Assembly (NCBI GenBank): GCA_947629235.1
Contig: CANRCX010000014.1
Coordinates: 1-39,169 of the forward strand
Reading direction: 5' to 3'
DNA: 39,169 nucleotides
Origin: an uncultured Bacilli bacterium
GTDB taxonomy: Bacteria; Bacillota_I; Bacilli_A; RF39; UBA660
Part shown: positions 17,211-25,020 of the stretch, one piece after another
Numbering within the stretch: position 1 is the stretch's first letter
Layout of the letters: every line of letters starts with the position of its first letter
Notes under the pieces: model-generated
The model's database searches: none
What the model was told of the DNA's origin: nothing
Seen by the model: the letters and a program-made list of their open reading frames with translations, nothing else
Position numbers and translations under genes: made by a program

Positions 17211-18071
17211 ATGAAAAAAGTACAAGAATACATAACATTTTTATCACCTGAATTTATATATGTACCTTTTGATAAACAAGAATTGATTGTTTTACCAAGA
17301 AATAGACAAATATATAACAATACTTTACTTGGACAAAAAGCAAATGGTGAAAAAATATTTAGTCCAATTAGTGGAAAAGTAATTGGTATTAAAGATATGG
17401 ATTACTCAAGTTATACTTCTAAATCTTTGGTTATAGAAAATAACTTTATGGATAAACGTGAGAAATTAAATCCGGTAAGAGATTTAAATAAAATAAAGAA
17501 GAGTGAAATAGTTGAATCATTAGAAAAATATGGTTTAAATAAAAAAATAAATAGTAAAACTACATTAGTAGTAAATTCTTTATATGATAAAAAATATGAT
17601 TTAAAAGATATGGTTATTAACTATGAAAGTTATGAAGAAATATTAGAAGCAATAGATGAATTTATGGAAATATTTAATATGAAAACATGTTATATATGCA
17701 TTGATAGTAATGACTTAGTTTCTATAAATTCATATGAGAAATATATTAATGCATTCTTAAATATATGTATAGTTCATTCAAATAAAAAGTTTAAAGATGA
17801 TACCTGTGTATTTTATAGTATTGAAGAAATACTTGCAATTCATAAAGCTATACATTTAGATTATATGTATGATAATACTATTATTACTATTAATGATGGT
17901 AAAAGTACTATAGTTAAAGTTAAATTATATTCATGCTTAGGTGAAGTATTAAGAGCATTAAAAATAACTTATAGGGGTAAAAAAGTTTTAGTTAATAATA
18001 ATGAAATAGGTAATGTAAATGATTTTGCAATAGATGAAAATGTAAGAAGTGTTATTATAAAGGAAAAATAA
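17211..18071 (+). CDS. RnfC-like protein lacking the iron-sulfur domain
   Basis: A 286-residue protein. It resembles the N-terminal and middle domains of RnfC (NADH-side subunit of the Rnf/Nqr electron-transport complex). There is a barrel-sandwich segment with LLGQKANGEKIFSPISGKVIGI (about residues 44-65) and LVIEN. A Rossmann-like region follows with TLVVNSLYDKKYD, YEEILEAIDEFMEIFNM and TCYICIDSND, and then an SLBB-like end (LGEVLRALKITYRGKKVLVN). It stops where RnfC would begin its CxxCxxCxxxC ferredoxin domain, and the Gly-rich cofactor loop is missing, so redox activity seems lost. It has a strong AAAGGAG ribosome binding site and ends one base before holA, implying co-translation. Distant homology by eye; its present role is unknown. 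Confidence 0.5.
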   Translation: MKKVQEYITFLSPEFIYVPFDKQELIVLPRNRQIYNNTLLGQKANGEKIFSPISGKVIGIKDMDYSSYTSKSLVIENNFMDKREKLNPVRDLNKIKKSEIVESLEKYGLNKKINSKTTLVVNSLYDKKYDLKDMVINYESYEEILEAIDEFMEIFNMKTCYICIDSNDLVSINSYEKYINAFLNICIVHSNKKFKDDTCVFYSIEEILAIHKAIHLDYMYDNTIITINDGKSTIVKVKLYSCLGEVLRALKITYRGKKVLVNNNEIGNVNDFAIDENVRSVIIKEK

Positions 18072-18072
18072 T

Positions 18073-18999
18073 ATGATATATGTATTTCTAGGAAAAGATT
18101 TTAATATTGTTAAAAAACAAATGGATGAATTAATTAAATCACTAAATATTGATAATATTATTAAATATGATTTTACTGAAAGTAATATTAGAGAAATATT
18201 AGATGAAGTAAATTATGTAGATTTATTTAATGAAAAGAAACTTATAATTGTATCTAATTTTTCACTTAAAAAATTAAAAGATAAAGATGAAGAATTATTA
18301 AATAATTATATATTAAATATGAATGATAATATTATTATATTTAGATTAATTGATGAAGAGTTAGATAATAGAAAGTCTATTACTAAAACATTTAAAAATA
18401 AATGCAAAGTTATTGAATGTAAACATTTAGATTATAAGAATTTATATGATTATGTAGCAACTATGTTTAAAGAAAATAAATTAGATATTACATATTATCA
18501 AGTTAAAAAAATATTAGATTTATGTGAATATAATGTAGATTATACAATAAATGAAGTAGAAAAATTGATTATATATAAAATAGGAGATAAAAAAGTAACT
18601 GATAAAGATATAGATGAAGTAATAAGTAAAAATAGAGAAAAAGAAATGTTTACTTTAACAGAAAATGTAATGGATAAAAATATAGCTGGAAGCATTGAAT
18701 CATTTAAAGTTCTTGTTAGTGGTAAAACAGAAAGTGTAGTAATATTAGATAATTTAGCTAAACAATTTAGATTGTTATATCAAACTAAAATATTATCAAA
18801 AACAATGAATGAAACTGAAATATCTAAAAACTTATCAGTAAATCCATTTGTGATTAAAAAATTATATCCATATTTAAATAAATATAAAGAAGAAGAAATA
18901 ATAAATATATTATATAAATTAAGCGATATGGACTTTGATATAAAGGTTAGTGGTTATGATAAAAATAAAGTTTTAGAGTCATTTTTCTTAACTTTATAA
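18073..18999 (+). CDS. holA: DNA polymerase III subunit delta
   Basis: A 308-residue protein with the length and pattern of HolA, the clamp-loader subunit that opens the beta sliding clamp. The N-terminus MIYVFLGKDFNIVKKQMDEL matches the family opening. Next come a clamp-contact region (VNYVDLFNEKKLIIVSNFS), the central domain (NVDYTINEVEKLIIY, the counterpart of the usual GNDL..I.NEIEKL), and the C-terminal collar helices (ILDNLAKQFRLLYQTKIL; NPFVIKKLYPYLNKY). It lacks Walker motifs, as expected for delta. The ribosome binding site AGGAAAA lies within the end of the preceding gene. Confidence 0.9.
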   Translation: MIYVFLGKDFNIVKKQMDELIKSLNIDNIIKYDFTESNIREILDEVNYVDLFNEKKLIIVSNFSLKKLKDKDEELLNNYILNMNDNIIIFRLIDEELDNRKSITKTFKNKCKVIECKHLDYKNLYDYVATMFKENKLDITYYQVKKILDLCEYNVDYTINEVEKLIIYKIGDKKVTDKDIDEVISKNREKEMFTLTENVMDKNIAGSIESFKVLVSGKTESVVILDNLAKQFRLLYQTKILSKTMNETEISKNLSVNPFVIKKLYPYLNKYKEEEIINILYKLSDMDFDIKVSGYDKNKVLESFFLTL

Positions 19000-19081
19000 C
19001 ATATACTTTACATTAAATTAATAAAATTATTATGTAGGATATGAATTTTTAAGTATAATTGTATTAAAGGAGGCACAAAAA

Positions 19082-20074
19082 ATGTTAATATTAGCAAAAA
19101 GTATTTTAGGATTAATGTTAGGATTTTTTATAGCAGTAGTATTTGGTTGGTTTTTAATACCTGTTTTAAAAAAATTAAAATGTAAGCAATCAATTAGTGT
19201 ATTTACTGCATTTAGACATGCAGAAAAGAATGGAACGCCAACAATTGGTGGACTTATATTTATTATACCAACACTTTTAGTTATGCTATTTTTATATTTA
19301 AGGGGTAGTTTAGAAATAACACATAGTTTATTAATTATAATTTTTGTATTTATTTCTTATGCTGCTTTAGGATTTGTTGATGATTATTTAAAAATAAGAG
19401 AAAAAAATAATGATGGACTTTCAATTCCACAAAAATTATTAATTCAAGTTTTAATAGCACTCGTATTTTTCTATATTTATATGCAAGGTGGGGGAGATGC
19501 AAATGTTACTATTACATCTCTTGGAATAGATATAGATATGGGATGGTTATATGGATTATTTATTCTTTTCTTATTAGTAGGTTCATCTAATGCAGTCAAT
19601 TTAACTGATGGTCTTGATGGTCTTGCTGGTGGTCTTTCATTAATTGCATTTCTTAGTTTTGGTATTATTTCTTGGGGTTCAACTTGGATTGAAGGATATC
19701 AAGAAATTGCAATATTTTGTTTCATAGTAGTAGGATCATTATTAGGATTTCTAGTTTATAATACACACCCTGCTAAAGTATTTATGGGGGATACTGGATC
19801 TTTATCTTTAGGTGCAACACTCGCAGCAATAGCAATACTTACAAAACATGAGTTGTCACTTGCATTAATAGGTGGTGTATTTGTAATTGAAACATTATCT
19901 TCAATTATACAATTAACAGCAATAAAAAAATTCCATAAAAAAGTTTTCTTAATGACACCAATACATCATCATTTTGAAAAACTAGGATGGCCTGAAACAG
20001 ATATAGTTAAAATGTTTTATATAGTTGGATTTATGTTAAGTATGATAGCTATATATTATGGAGTATGGATGTAA
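19082..20074 (+). CDS. mraY: Phospho-N-acetylmuramoyl-pentapeptide transferase
   Basis: A 330-residue polytopic membrane enzyme that makes lipid I from UDP-MurNAc-pentapeptide and undecaprenyl phosphate. About ten transmembrane helices are visible. All signature motifs are intact: GTPTIGGLIF, FVDDYLKI (catalytic Asp pair), NAVNLTDGLDGLAGG, FMGDTGSLSLG and the His-rich MTPIHHHFEKLGW. The length matches normal MraY. The ribosome binding site AAGGAGG is near-perfect, and a TATAAT at 19054-19059 may be its -10, without a convincing -35. In most Bacillota mraY is followed by murD and ftsW; here two unrelated small genes stand between mraY and ftsW. Confidence 0.97.
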   Translation: MLILAKSILGLMLGFFIAVVFGWFLIPVLKKLKCKQSISVFTAFRHAEKNGTPTIGGLIFIIPTLLVMLFLYLRGSLEITHSLLIIIFVFISYAALGFVDDYLKIREKNNDGLSIPQKLLIQVLIALVFFYIYMQGGGDANVTITSLGIDIDMGWLYGLFILFLLVGSSNAVNLTDGLDGLAGGLSLIAFLSFGIISWGSTWIEGYQEIAIFCFIVVGSLLGFLVYNTHPAKVFMGDTGSLSLGATLAAIAILTKHELSLALIGGVFVIETLSSIIQLTAIKKFHKKVFLMTPIHHHFEKLGWPETDIVKMFYIVGFMLSMIAIYYGVWM

Positions 20075-20104
20075 AAAAAGTTATTCATTTAAAATAACTT
20101 TTTT
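20074..20104. terminator. Bidirectional terminator between mraY and the HTH gene
   Basis: AAAAAAGTTATT (20074-20085), loop CATTTAA, AATAACTTTTTT (20093-20104). It works in both directions for the convergent pair. Confidence 0.8.
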
Positions 20105-20534
20105 ATTTTCTATTTAATATCCAATCAATTGAACGATTACTTATTTTACTTAAATTTATTAAAATATCACTTTGTATTAAACGTTCTGCTCTTTCATAAC
20201 TTGCAAGTGAAGAAAAAGAACAATTCAATTTATTACCTAAATCTCTTAAAGATAAATTTAAATCTTTTCTTATTTCTTTTAATCTATTTCCAATAGTAAT
20301 TAAATCAATATTATCATTTTTATTAATATGTTTTTTATTATTTGTGATTTGTAATATATAATCAATATTTATTTCATAAAAATTAGAAATTTGAATTAAT
20401 CTTCTAGTAGGAATAGGTATTTTGTTTCTTTCCCATTCAGAATAAGTAGATATTGCAATACCAAGAATTTCAGCCATATCTTTTGACTTTAAATTTCTTT
20501 CTTCTCTTAATTCTTCTAAATTATTTTTATACAT
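20103..20534 (-). CDS. Tandem double-HTH (Xre/Cro type) regulator
   Basis: A 143-residue protein built of two HTH_3 domains. The first (residues 1-62) has LREERNLKSKDMAEILGIAISTYS and the recognition pattern SEWERNK; the second (about 78-140) has LKEIRKDLNLSLRDLGNKLN and SLASYERAER. The two are divergent repeats of one fold, so a single chain may bind DNA as a pseudo-dimer. No other domain is present. The ribosome binding site AGGTGAT precedes the ATG at 20534. It is divergent from the gene at 20642, a typical position for a regulator of its neighbour, and convergent with mraY. The regulated gene is inferred, not shown. Confidence 0.85.
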   Translation of the reverse strand: MYKNNLEELREERNLKSKDMAEILGIAISTYSEWERNKIPIPTRRLIQISNFYEINIDYILQITNNKKHINKNDNIDLITIGNRLKEIRKDLNLSLRDLGNKLNCSFSSLASYERAERLIQSDILINLSKISNRSIDWILNRK

Positions 20535-20609
20535 TTACATATCACCTACAATATAATTTTTACATTTTTAAAAATATTATTTAAAAATCTTCACTAAATA
20601 TGCACAAGA

Positions 20610-20620
20610 TATGATATAAT
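20610..20620 (+). promoter_or_regulatory. Extended -10 promoter element
   Basis: TATGATATAAT: TATAAT at 20615-20620 with TGA just upstream; no good -35 at 16-18 nt. It serves the gene at 20642 and lies between divergent genes, where the HTH protein could act. Confidence 0.5.
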
Positions 20621-20641
20621 TAAATTAATCAGGAGGTTTAT

Positions 20642-21184
20642 ATGGAAAATAGTGATTTAGAAAGAATAAAAGTGGAAATAAAAAATGATGTTAATAATTT
20701 AGAAGATATAAGTTATTTATTAACACTTGATAATATAATTAATTTATATGAAGAAGCTAAAAATGAGAAAAAGGAGTATGAATTTATTAATATTTTAGAT
20801 AATTATTTAAGTTATATTAAAAATAATTATCAATTAAGAAAAATTGAATATCCATTATTAGTTGATATTACTATTTCAAATGAATATTCAAAATTAGAAA
20901 ATAATGAAACCTTTTTTAGAAAAATGTTTTTATCAAATTTTTATGAAAATATAAATTATTATTCTAAATTTTTAGATGATAATACTTATTTACATAAATT
21001 ATATTTAAAATTAAAAGAATATGATTATGACAAAGATATATTAGAAATAGAAAAAATTGTAAAAGAAATTATTAATAATAGAAATATATTAGTATCTAAT
21101 GCATTTATATTACATAATGAAGTTAATAATGATAAATTTTTAATAGTGATAATTGATAGTTTAATAAAAAAATATTTTGAATAA
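20642..21184 (+). CDS. Hypothetical helical protein
   Basis: A 180-residue soluble protein rich in Asn, Lys, Glu, Tyr and Leu, predicted by eye to be mostly helical. I see no signal peptide, membrane segment or known catalytic motif. Landmarks are ISYLLTLDNIINLYEEA, NYQLRKIEYPLLVDIT and an Ile-rich C-terminus LIVIIDSLIKKYFE. The ribosome binding site AGGAGG is strong and well spaced, and a good terminator follows, so it is a real, separately transcribed gene. It is divergent from the double-HTH regulator. I do not recognise the family. Confidence 0.7.
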   Translation: MENSDLERIKVEIKNDVNNLEDISYLLTLDNIINLYEEAKNEKKEYEFINILDNYLSYIKNNYQLRKIEYPLLVDITISNEYSKLENNETFFRKMFLSNFYENINYYSKFLDDNTYLHKLYLKLKEYDYDKDILEIEKIVKEIINNRNILVSNAFILHNEVNNDKFLIVIIDSLIKKYFE

Positions 21185-21213
21185 AAAGACAGAATTTTCT
21201 GTCTTTTATTTTG
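21184..21213 (+). terminator. Intrinsic terminator
   Basis: AAAAGACAGA (from 21184) pairs with TCTGTCTTTT (to 21207) around a short ATTT loop, followed by T-rich sequence. Confidence 0.85.
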
Positions 21214-21234
21214 TTTTAAATCATAAAATTAATT

Positions 21235-22326
21235 ATGAAGAATATGACTAAAACAAATAAACTTATAATTATATCTACTTTATTATTATCATTAATTGGA
21301 ATAATTATGATATATTCTAGTAGTTATATTTGGGCTGAATTTAAATATAATAATCCTTATAAGTATGTATTACAGCAAGGAGTATTCTTTATTATTGGTA
21401 TATTTTTAATGTTTGTATTTTATAAGATTGATTATAATATTTATAAAAAACACGCTAATAAATTTTTGTTAATTTGTTTTATATTGCTTATTTTAGTATT
21501 AATACCAGGAATTGGTAGTGTTAGGAATGGTAGTAGAAGTTGGTTTGGAATACTTGGATTTGGATTTCAACCTAGTGAACTTACTAAAATAGCATTAATT
21601 ATTTTTACATCTAAATATTTATCAAATAATGATAAGTTAAAAAGATATACTTTTAAATTTATGATGCCAATATTTATAATAATATTTATATTTTTTGCTC
21701 TTATAATGTTAGAACCTGATTTTGGTACAGATATGGTTATTATGTGTTCTTTAATTGGTCTTATTTTTATATCAGGAAGTGATGTGTCAATATTTATAAA
21801 ATTAGGTATTCTTGGAGTAATAGGAATAATTATTTTAATTTTAATCGCACCTTATAGATTAGATAGAATTACATCTTTTATAAATCCATGGAGTGATCCA
21901 CTTGGAAGTGGTTTTCAAATGATACAAAGTTTATATGCTATAGGGCCAGGTGGATTTTTAGGATTTGGTTTTTTAAATTCAAGGCAAAAACATTTTTATC
22001 TTCCAGAACCACAAACAGATTTTATATTTTCAATTATTACAGAAGAATTTGGATTTATTGGTGCTTTAATATTAATTATTTTATTTATAACATTATTTTA
22101 TAATATAATTAAAAATTCATTAAAACAAACTGATTTATTTGCTAAATATTTATCATTTGGTCTATCTTTCTTACTTATGTTTCAAACATTATTAAATTTA
22201 TCAGTAGTAGTAGGGTTAGTTCCAATTACAGGTGTAACACTTCCATTTATTTCTTATGGTGGTAGTAGTTTATTAGTTTCCATGATTAGTATTGGAATTA
22301 TTTTAAATACTTCTAAAGATATATAA
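21235..22326 (+). CDS. ftsW: FtsW-type SEDS peptidoglycan polymerase
   Basis: A 363-residue polytopic membrane protein (about ten helices) of the SEDS family, which polymerises lipid II into glycan strands with a partner class B penicillin-binding protein at the division septum. FtsW/SpoVE features are clear: IMIYSSSYIWA, the RNGSRSWFGILGFGFQPSELTK loop, LEPDFGTD, DRITSFINPWSDPLGSGFQ, SLYAIGPGGFLGFG, and the C-terminal TLPFISYGGSSLLVSM. RodA is the main alternative. No good ribosome binding site is visible before ATG 21235, and ATG 21244 is a possible alternative start. The last 93 bp (22234-22326) recur as a decayed fragment at 32561-32653, so the 3' end of this gene looks like an island insertion site. 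Confidence 0.92.
   Translation: MKNMTKTNKLIIISTLLLSLIGIIMIYSSSYIWAEFKYNNPYKYVLQQGVFFIIGIFLMFVFYKIDYNIYKKHANKFLLICFILLILVLIPGIGSVRNGSRSWFGILGFGFQPSELTKIALIIFTSKYLSNNDKLKRYTFKFMMPIFIIIFIFFALIMLEPDFGTDMVIMCSLIGLIFISGSDVSIFIKLGILGVIGIIILILIAPYRLDRITSFINPWSDPLGSGFQMIQSLYAIGPGGFLGFGFLNSRQKHFYLPEPQTDFIFSIITEEFGFIGALILIILFITLFYNIIKNSLKQTDLFAKYLSFGLSFLLMFQTLLNLSVVVGLVPITGVTLPFISYGGSSLLVSMISIGIILNTSKDI
22234..22326 (+). repeat. Left direct repeat (att-like) in the ftsW 3' end
   Basis: 93 bp covering the last 30 codons and stop of ftsW. It aligns without gaps to 32561-32653 with five mismatches (88 of 93 identical). Homology starts abruptly at GTAACAC: the bases before it differ (GGT here, TAA in the right copy). 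Confidence 0.9.
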
Positions 22327-22344
22327 AATTTTTATTCAAGTAAA

Positions 22345-22374
22345 AAAGACTTTTAATTAGTCTTTGTTTTTTTT
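22345..22374. terminator. Bidirectional terminator between ftsW and the LysR gene
   Basis: AAAGACT (22345-22351), loop TTTAATT, AGTCTTT (22359-22365), then G and a run of T. On the minus strand the stem is followed by TTT as well. It isolates ftsW from the convergent LysR gene. Confidence 0.75.
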
Positions 22375-23253
22375 CATAATAATATTCATTAATTGCGAAG
22401 TGGCATAAGTTGGAAAAATCGTTTTATTTGTAATTAACACTAAATTGACTGGTTCAAATTTTTCAACTAGTTTTATTTCATATAAATCTTTAGAATTTAA
22501 GTTATCTTCAATAAATTCTTTTATTACAACACCTAAACCAAATCCTTCTTTAACAAATTCATAAACTAACGAGTGGCTAGCAAGATTTATATGAGCACTA
22601 TAATTCATATCTGAGCCATCATTATTTTGAAGAGATGTTTGTATAGGATTAATAGAATTTAAAATTATACTTTCGTTTTTAATTTCATTAAAATTTACTT
22701 TTTTAGTAGCATATTTTTTATATTTTTTGTTACCAATTAAACAATAATGTAATTTTTTTAATTGATAAATTTTTAAACCATTTAACTTTGGATCATTCTC
22801 ATTAGCATATATTACTGCTACATCAATATTTCCATTTTTAACCATATTTATTAAATTAGGAGTATAACTTTCTTCAATAAAAATATTAACTTTAGGGAAT
22901 TCTGTAGAATATGTTTTTAAGTAAGGCATTAAAAAATATTTTAATATTGTATTACTTGTTCCAATTTTAATTTCACCAGTATCTATTTTACTTATATTGT
23001 TAAAAAACTTTTCTACATCTGCAAGTTGTGATAATGCTGGTGTGATATAATTATAAAGCTTTTTTCCATTTTCTGTTAATTTTACTCCTTTTTTATTTCT
23101 GATAAATAAACTTCCATTTAATTGCCATTCAAGATTTTTAATTGACTTAGTAACAGCGGGTTGTGAAATATTTAATTTTTTTGATGCTTCTGTAATTGTA
23201 GAACAATTAGCTACAACAATAAAAACTTTAAATAAATCATAATTTATATTCAT
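22357..23253 (-). CDS. LysR-family transcriptional regulator
   Basis: A 298-residue LTTR of normal length. The N-terminal winged HTH (about residues 1-60) has TITEASKKLNISQPAVTKSI with the linker FIRNKKGVKLTENGKKLY. The substrate-binding domain (about 88-295) shows GEIKIGTSNTILKYFLMPYL and FVKEGFGLGVVIKEF. LysR proteins sense a small molecule and usually control a divergent promoter. This gene diverges from the peptide/radical SAM operon, and a perfect dyad with T-N11-A spacing lies between them at 23371-23385, so it is the likely cluster switch. The AAAGGAG ribosome binding site is well placed. The effector is unknown; it might be the product or a pathway metabolite such as D-alanine (inference). 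Confidence 0.93.
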   Translation of the reverse strand: MNINYDLFKVFIVVANCSTITEASKKLNISQPAVTKSIKNLEWQLNGSLFIRNKKGVKLTENGKKLYNYITPALSQLADVEKFFNNISKIDTGEIKIGTSNTILKYFLMPYLKTYSTEFPKVNIFIEESYTPNLINMVKNGNIDVAVIYANENDPKLNGLKIYQLKKLHYCLIGNKKYKKYATKKVNFNEIKNESIILNSINPIQTSLQNNDGSDMNYSAHINLASHSLVYEFVKEGFGLGVVIKEFIEDNLNSKDLYEIKLVEKFEPVNLVLITNKTIFPTYATSQLMNIIMKKNKD

Positions 23254-23280
23254 AATCCAACTCCTTTTTTATTGAATGTT

Positions 23281-23286
23281 ATTATA
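23281..23286 (-). promoter_or_regulatory. -10 element of the LysR gene
   Basis: TATAAT on the minus strand (23286-23281), about 28 nt before the LysR start codon, without a clear -35. It lies inside an imperfect palindrome around ACATATGT (23287-23294), a possible autoregulatory site. Confidence 0.4.
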
Positions 23287-23370
23287 ACATATGTAATATA
23301 AAAAATAAATATAAATAAATAAAAAAATAAGTTTTTTTTGTTTGTTTTTTGTTAAAAAAAGATAATATTT

Positions 23371-23385
23371 ATAACTTTAAGTTAT
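23371..23385. promoter_or_regulatory. Predicted LysR operator (T-N11-A dyad)
   Basis: ATAACTTTAAGTTAT: perfect 7-bp arms around one base, with T at 23372 and A at 23384 giving the classic LysR T-N11-A spacing. A TATAAT (23383-23388) overlaps its right arm. It is 74 bases upstream of the peptide start codon and 118 bases from the LysR start. Confidence 0.6.
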
Positions 23386-23419
23386 AATATATATGAAAAA
23401 TCTGTATTATAAATGGCTT

Positions 23420-23440
23420 TTGTAATAAGTTATAATACAA
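23420..23440 (+). promoter_or_regulatory. Second dyad and -10 box of the peptide operon
   Basis: TTGTAATAAGTTATAATACAA is an imperfect dyad (8 of 10 arm positions match) and contains TATAAT at 23431-23436. No consensus -35 lies upstream, as expected for a promoter that needs an activator. Transcription from here would start around the ribosome binding site, so the 5' UTR would be very short; the TATAAT at 23383 is an alternative. Confidence 0.45.
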
Positions 23441-23458
23441 CTGAGAGGAGGGTGTACA

Positions 23459-23539
23459 ATGAAATCAGTAAATAAAAAAGTTGTTGTTAAAGCAGAAAAT
23501 GTAAAAACAAGTAATGCATCTTGTCATTACCATATCTAA
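23459..23539 (+). CDS. Candidate RiPP precursor peptide (26 residues)
   Basis: This short gene encodes 26 residues: MKSVNKKVVVKAENVK, then TSNASCHYHI at the C-terminus. The ribosome binding site GAGGAGGGTG is among the strongest in the window, with good spacing, which argues that it is translated at high level. It lies 70 nt upstream of a radical SAM/SPASM protein of the peptide-maturase type and downstream of LysR-type operator sequences. A Lys/Val-rich N-terminal half would be the leader, and the C-terminal SNASCHYHI, with one Cys, one Tyr and two His, the likely modified core. I know no family with this sequence. It is too short to be recovered by usual gene finders. Leader/core border and modification are inference. 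Confidence 0.75.
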   Translation: MKSVNKKVVVKAENVKTSNASCHYHI

Positions 23540-23561
23540 TTAAAATTAGATGAATCTCATA

Positions 23562-23585
23562 ATATAGGGGAATCTTCCCCTATAT
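23562..23585 (+). promoter_or_regulatory. Strong hairpin between peptide and maturase genes
   Basis: TATAGGGG (23563-23570) pairs with CCCCTATA (23577-23584) around AATCTT, extendable by A-T pairs on both ends. It is unusually GC-rich for this DNA. ACTAAAGG, not a T tract, follows, so it is more likely an attenuating, processing or mRNA-stabilising element that keeps peptide mRNA above enzyme mRNA. Confidence 0.7.
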
Positions 23586-23609
23586 ACTAAAGGAAATAAG
23601 AGGTGTTTT

Positions 23610-24965
23610 ATGTATTTAATTAAAGAAATTGAATTTATAGATTATAATGATAATGAAACTATCATGATTAATCTTATTAATGGTGCTACTGATATAATTG
23701 AGAAAGATATTTATACTAAAATAATTTCTAATAATTTTGATAAACTAGATAAAGAAATAATAAATAGTTTATTAGAAAGAAAATATTTGTTTGAAAATAA
23801 GGAAGATTATGAGCTTTTTATAACAAGTGTTGATAATAAAATAGAAGAATTAGAAAAGAAAGCAACACCTAATTTTTTAGTAGTTCCAAGTTATGCATGT
23901 AATTTACATTGTATTTATTGTTATGAACAAACTTACATGATTAAAGGCACAACAAACATTGATCCTTTGAAGATGGTAGATCTTCAATTTGAAAGAATAG
24001 ATAAAATAATGCAAGTATATGAGAGTAAATATGGTAAAACTACTGATGATATTAGAATTACTATAATGGGTGGAGAACCATTACTTAAATGTAATAAAAA
24101 AACAATTTCATATATTTTTGAACAAAGTAAAAAAAGAAATTATACAATAGATATTGTTTCAAATGGTGTAGATTTGAACCATTATATTGATTTATTTAAT
24201 AAATATAAAGATATCCTTGATCATATACAAATTACTGTTGATGGAGTAAAAGAAATTCATGATAAAAGAAGAATATTCCATGATGGTAGAGGTAGTTTTG
24301 ATTTAATTATGAATAATATTCATTTAGCAATTGAAAATAATATAACAATAGTATTGAGAGTAAATGTAGATGAAACCAATATAAATGAATTATCAGATTT
24401 AGCAAATGTATTAGTAAAAGAATTTAATCATAGTGAGAAACTTTTACCTTATTTGTATTTATTACAAGATGGAGGATGTTCTGGTGAATCAAATATTATT
24501 AATGAAAAAGTTGGAATAGAAAGAATATTTGAATTAGAAGATAAAAACCCAAATATGGCTATATTTAGAAAAAAGTTCCATCCTGCTGATTTTATTGATA
24601 GTATCTTTAAAGATGAGCCTTATCAACCAGTATTAAGACACTGTGGAGCATCAAAAAATCAATTTATTTTGGATTGTAAATCAAATGTATATAAATGTTG
24701 GCATGGTATTGGAAATAATGATTATCGTGTAGGAATATTTTATCCTAAATATGAATTAAATGAAGAAAAAATAAACGCTTGGTTTAATAGAAGTGTCAGA
24801 GTTTTAGAAAAATGCAAAAATTGTAAATATAGATACATTTGTGGTACAGGATGTCCTGCAGCTAAACATATGAGTGAAAATAACATGAATATAAAAGAAC
24901 CGAGTTGTGTTGAATATAACGAATTAATTAAAACTATCATTTTAGAAAAAATGAAAAGGCTTTAG
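23610..24965 (+). CDS. Radical SAM/SPASM peptide maturase
   Basis: A 451-residue enzyme, typical length for RiPP-modifying SPASM proteins. The N-terminal ~85 residues could be a precursor-recognition region. The radical SAM cluster motif is CNLHCIYC (C97, C101, C104), followed by MGGEP (153-157) for SAM binding and ITVDGVKEIHDKRR. The SPASM domain has C345 and C363 for the first auxiliary iron-sulfur cluster, and C402-x2-C405-x5-C411-x3-C415 with a distal C433 for the second. Such enzymes install thioether, C-C or C-O crosslinks, or epimerise residues in a peptide. The 26-residue peptide gene upstream is the natural substrate. The ribosome binding site AGAGGTG supports ATG 23610. The exact chemistry is not predictable; a sulfatase-maturase-like role is unlikely because no sulfatase is nearby. 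Confidence 0.9.
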   Translation: MYLIKEIEFIDYNDNETIMINLINGATDIIEKDIYTKIISNNFDKLDKEIINSLLERKYLFENKEDYELFITSVDNKIEELEKKATPNFLVVPSYACNLHCIYCYEQTYMIKGTTNIDPLKMVDLQFERIDKIMQVYESKYGKTTDDIRITIMGGEPLLKCNKKTISYIFEQSKKRNYTIDIVSNGVDLNHYIDLFNKYKDILDHIQITVDGVKEIHDKRRIFHDGRGSFDLIMNNIHLAIENNITIVLRVNVDETNINELSDLANVLVKEFNHSEKLLPYLYLLQDGGCSGESNIINEKVGIERIFELEDKNPNMAIFRKKFHPADFIDSIFKDEPYQPVLRHCGASKNQFILDCKSNVYKCWHGIGNNDYRVGIFYPKYELNEEKINAWFNRSVRVLEKCKNCKYRYICGTGCPAAKHMSENNMNIKEPSCVEYNELIKTIILEKMKRL

Positions 24966-25020
24966 GCTTTAAGATTTTATTAAATGCATTATTTATAGTA
25001 TAATAGTTGAGGTGATTAAC

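Noticed and set aside
23562-23585. Hairpin as a full terminator of the peptide gene
   Set aside because: No T tract follows; ACTAAAGG leads into the ribosome binding site of the next gene.
24955-24972. AAAGGCTTTAGGCTTT at the end of the maturase gene as a terminator
   Set aside because: The halves are direct, not inverted, repeats and cannot form a stem.
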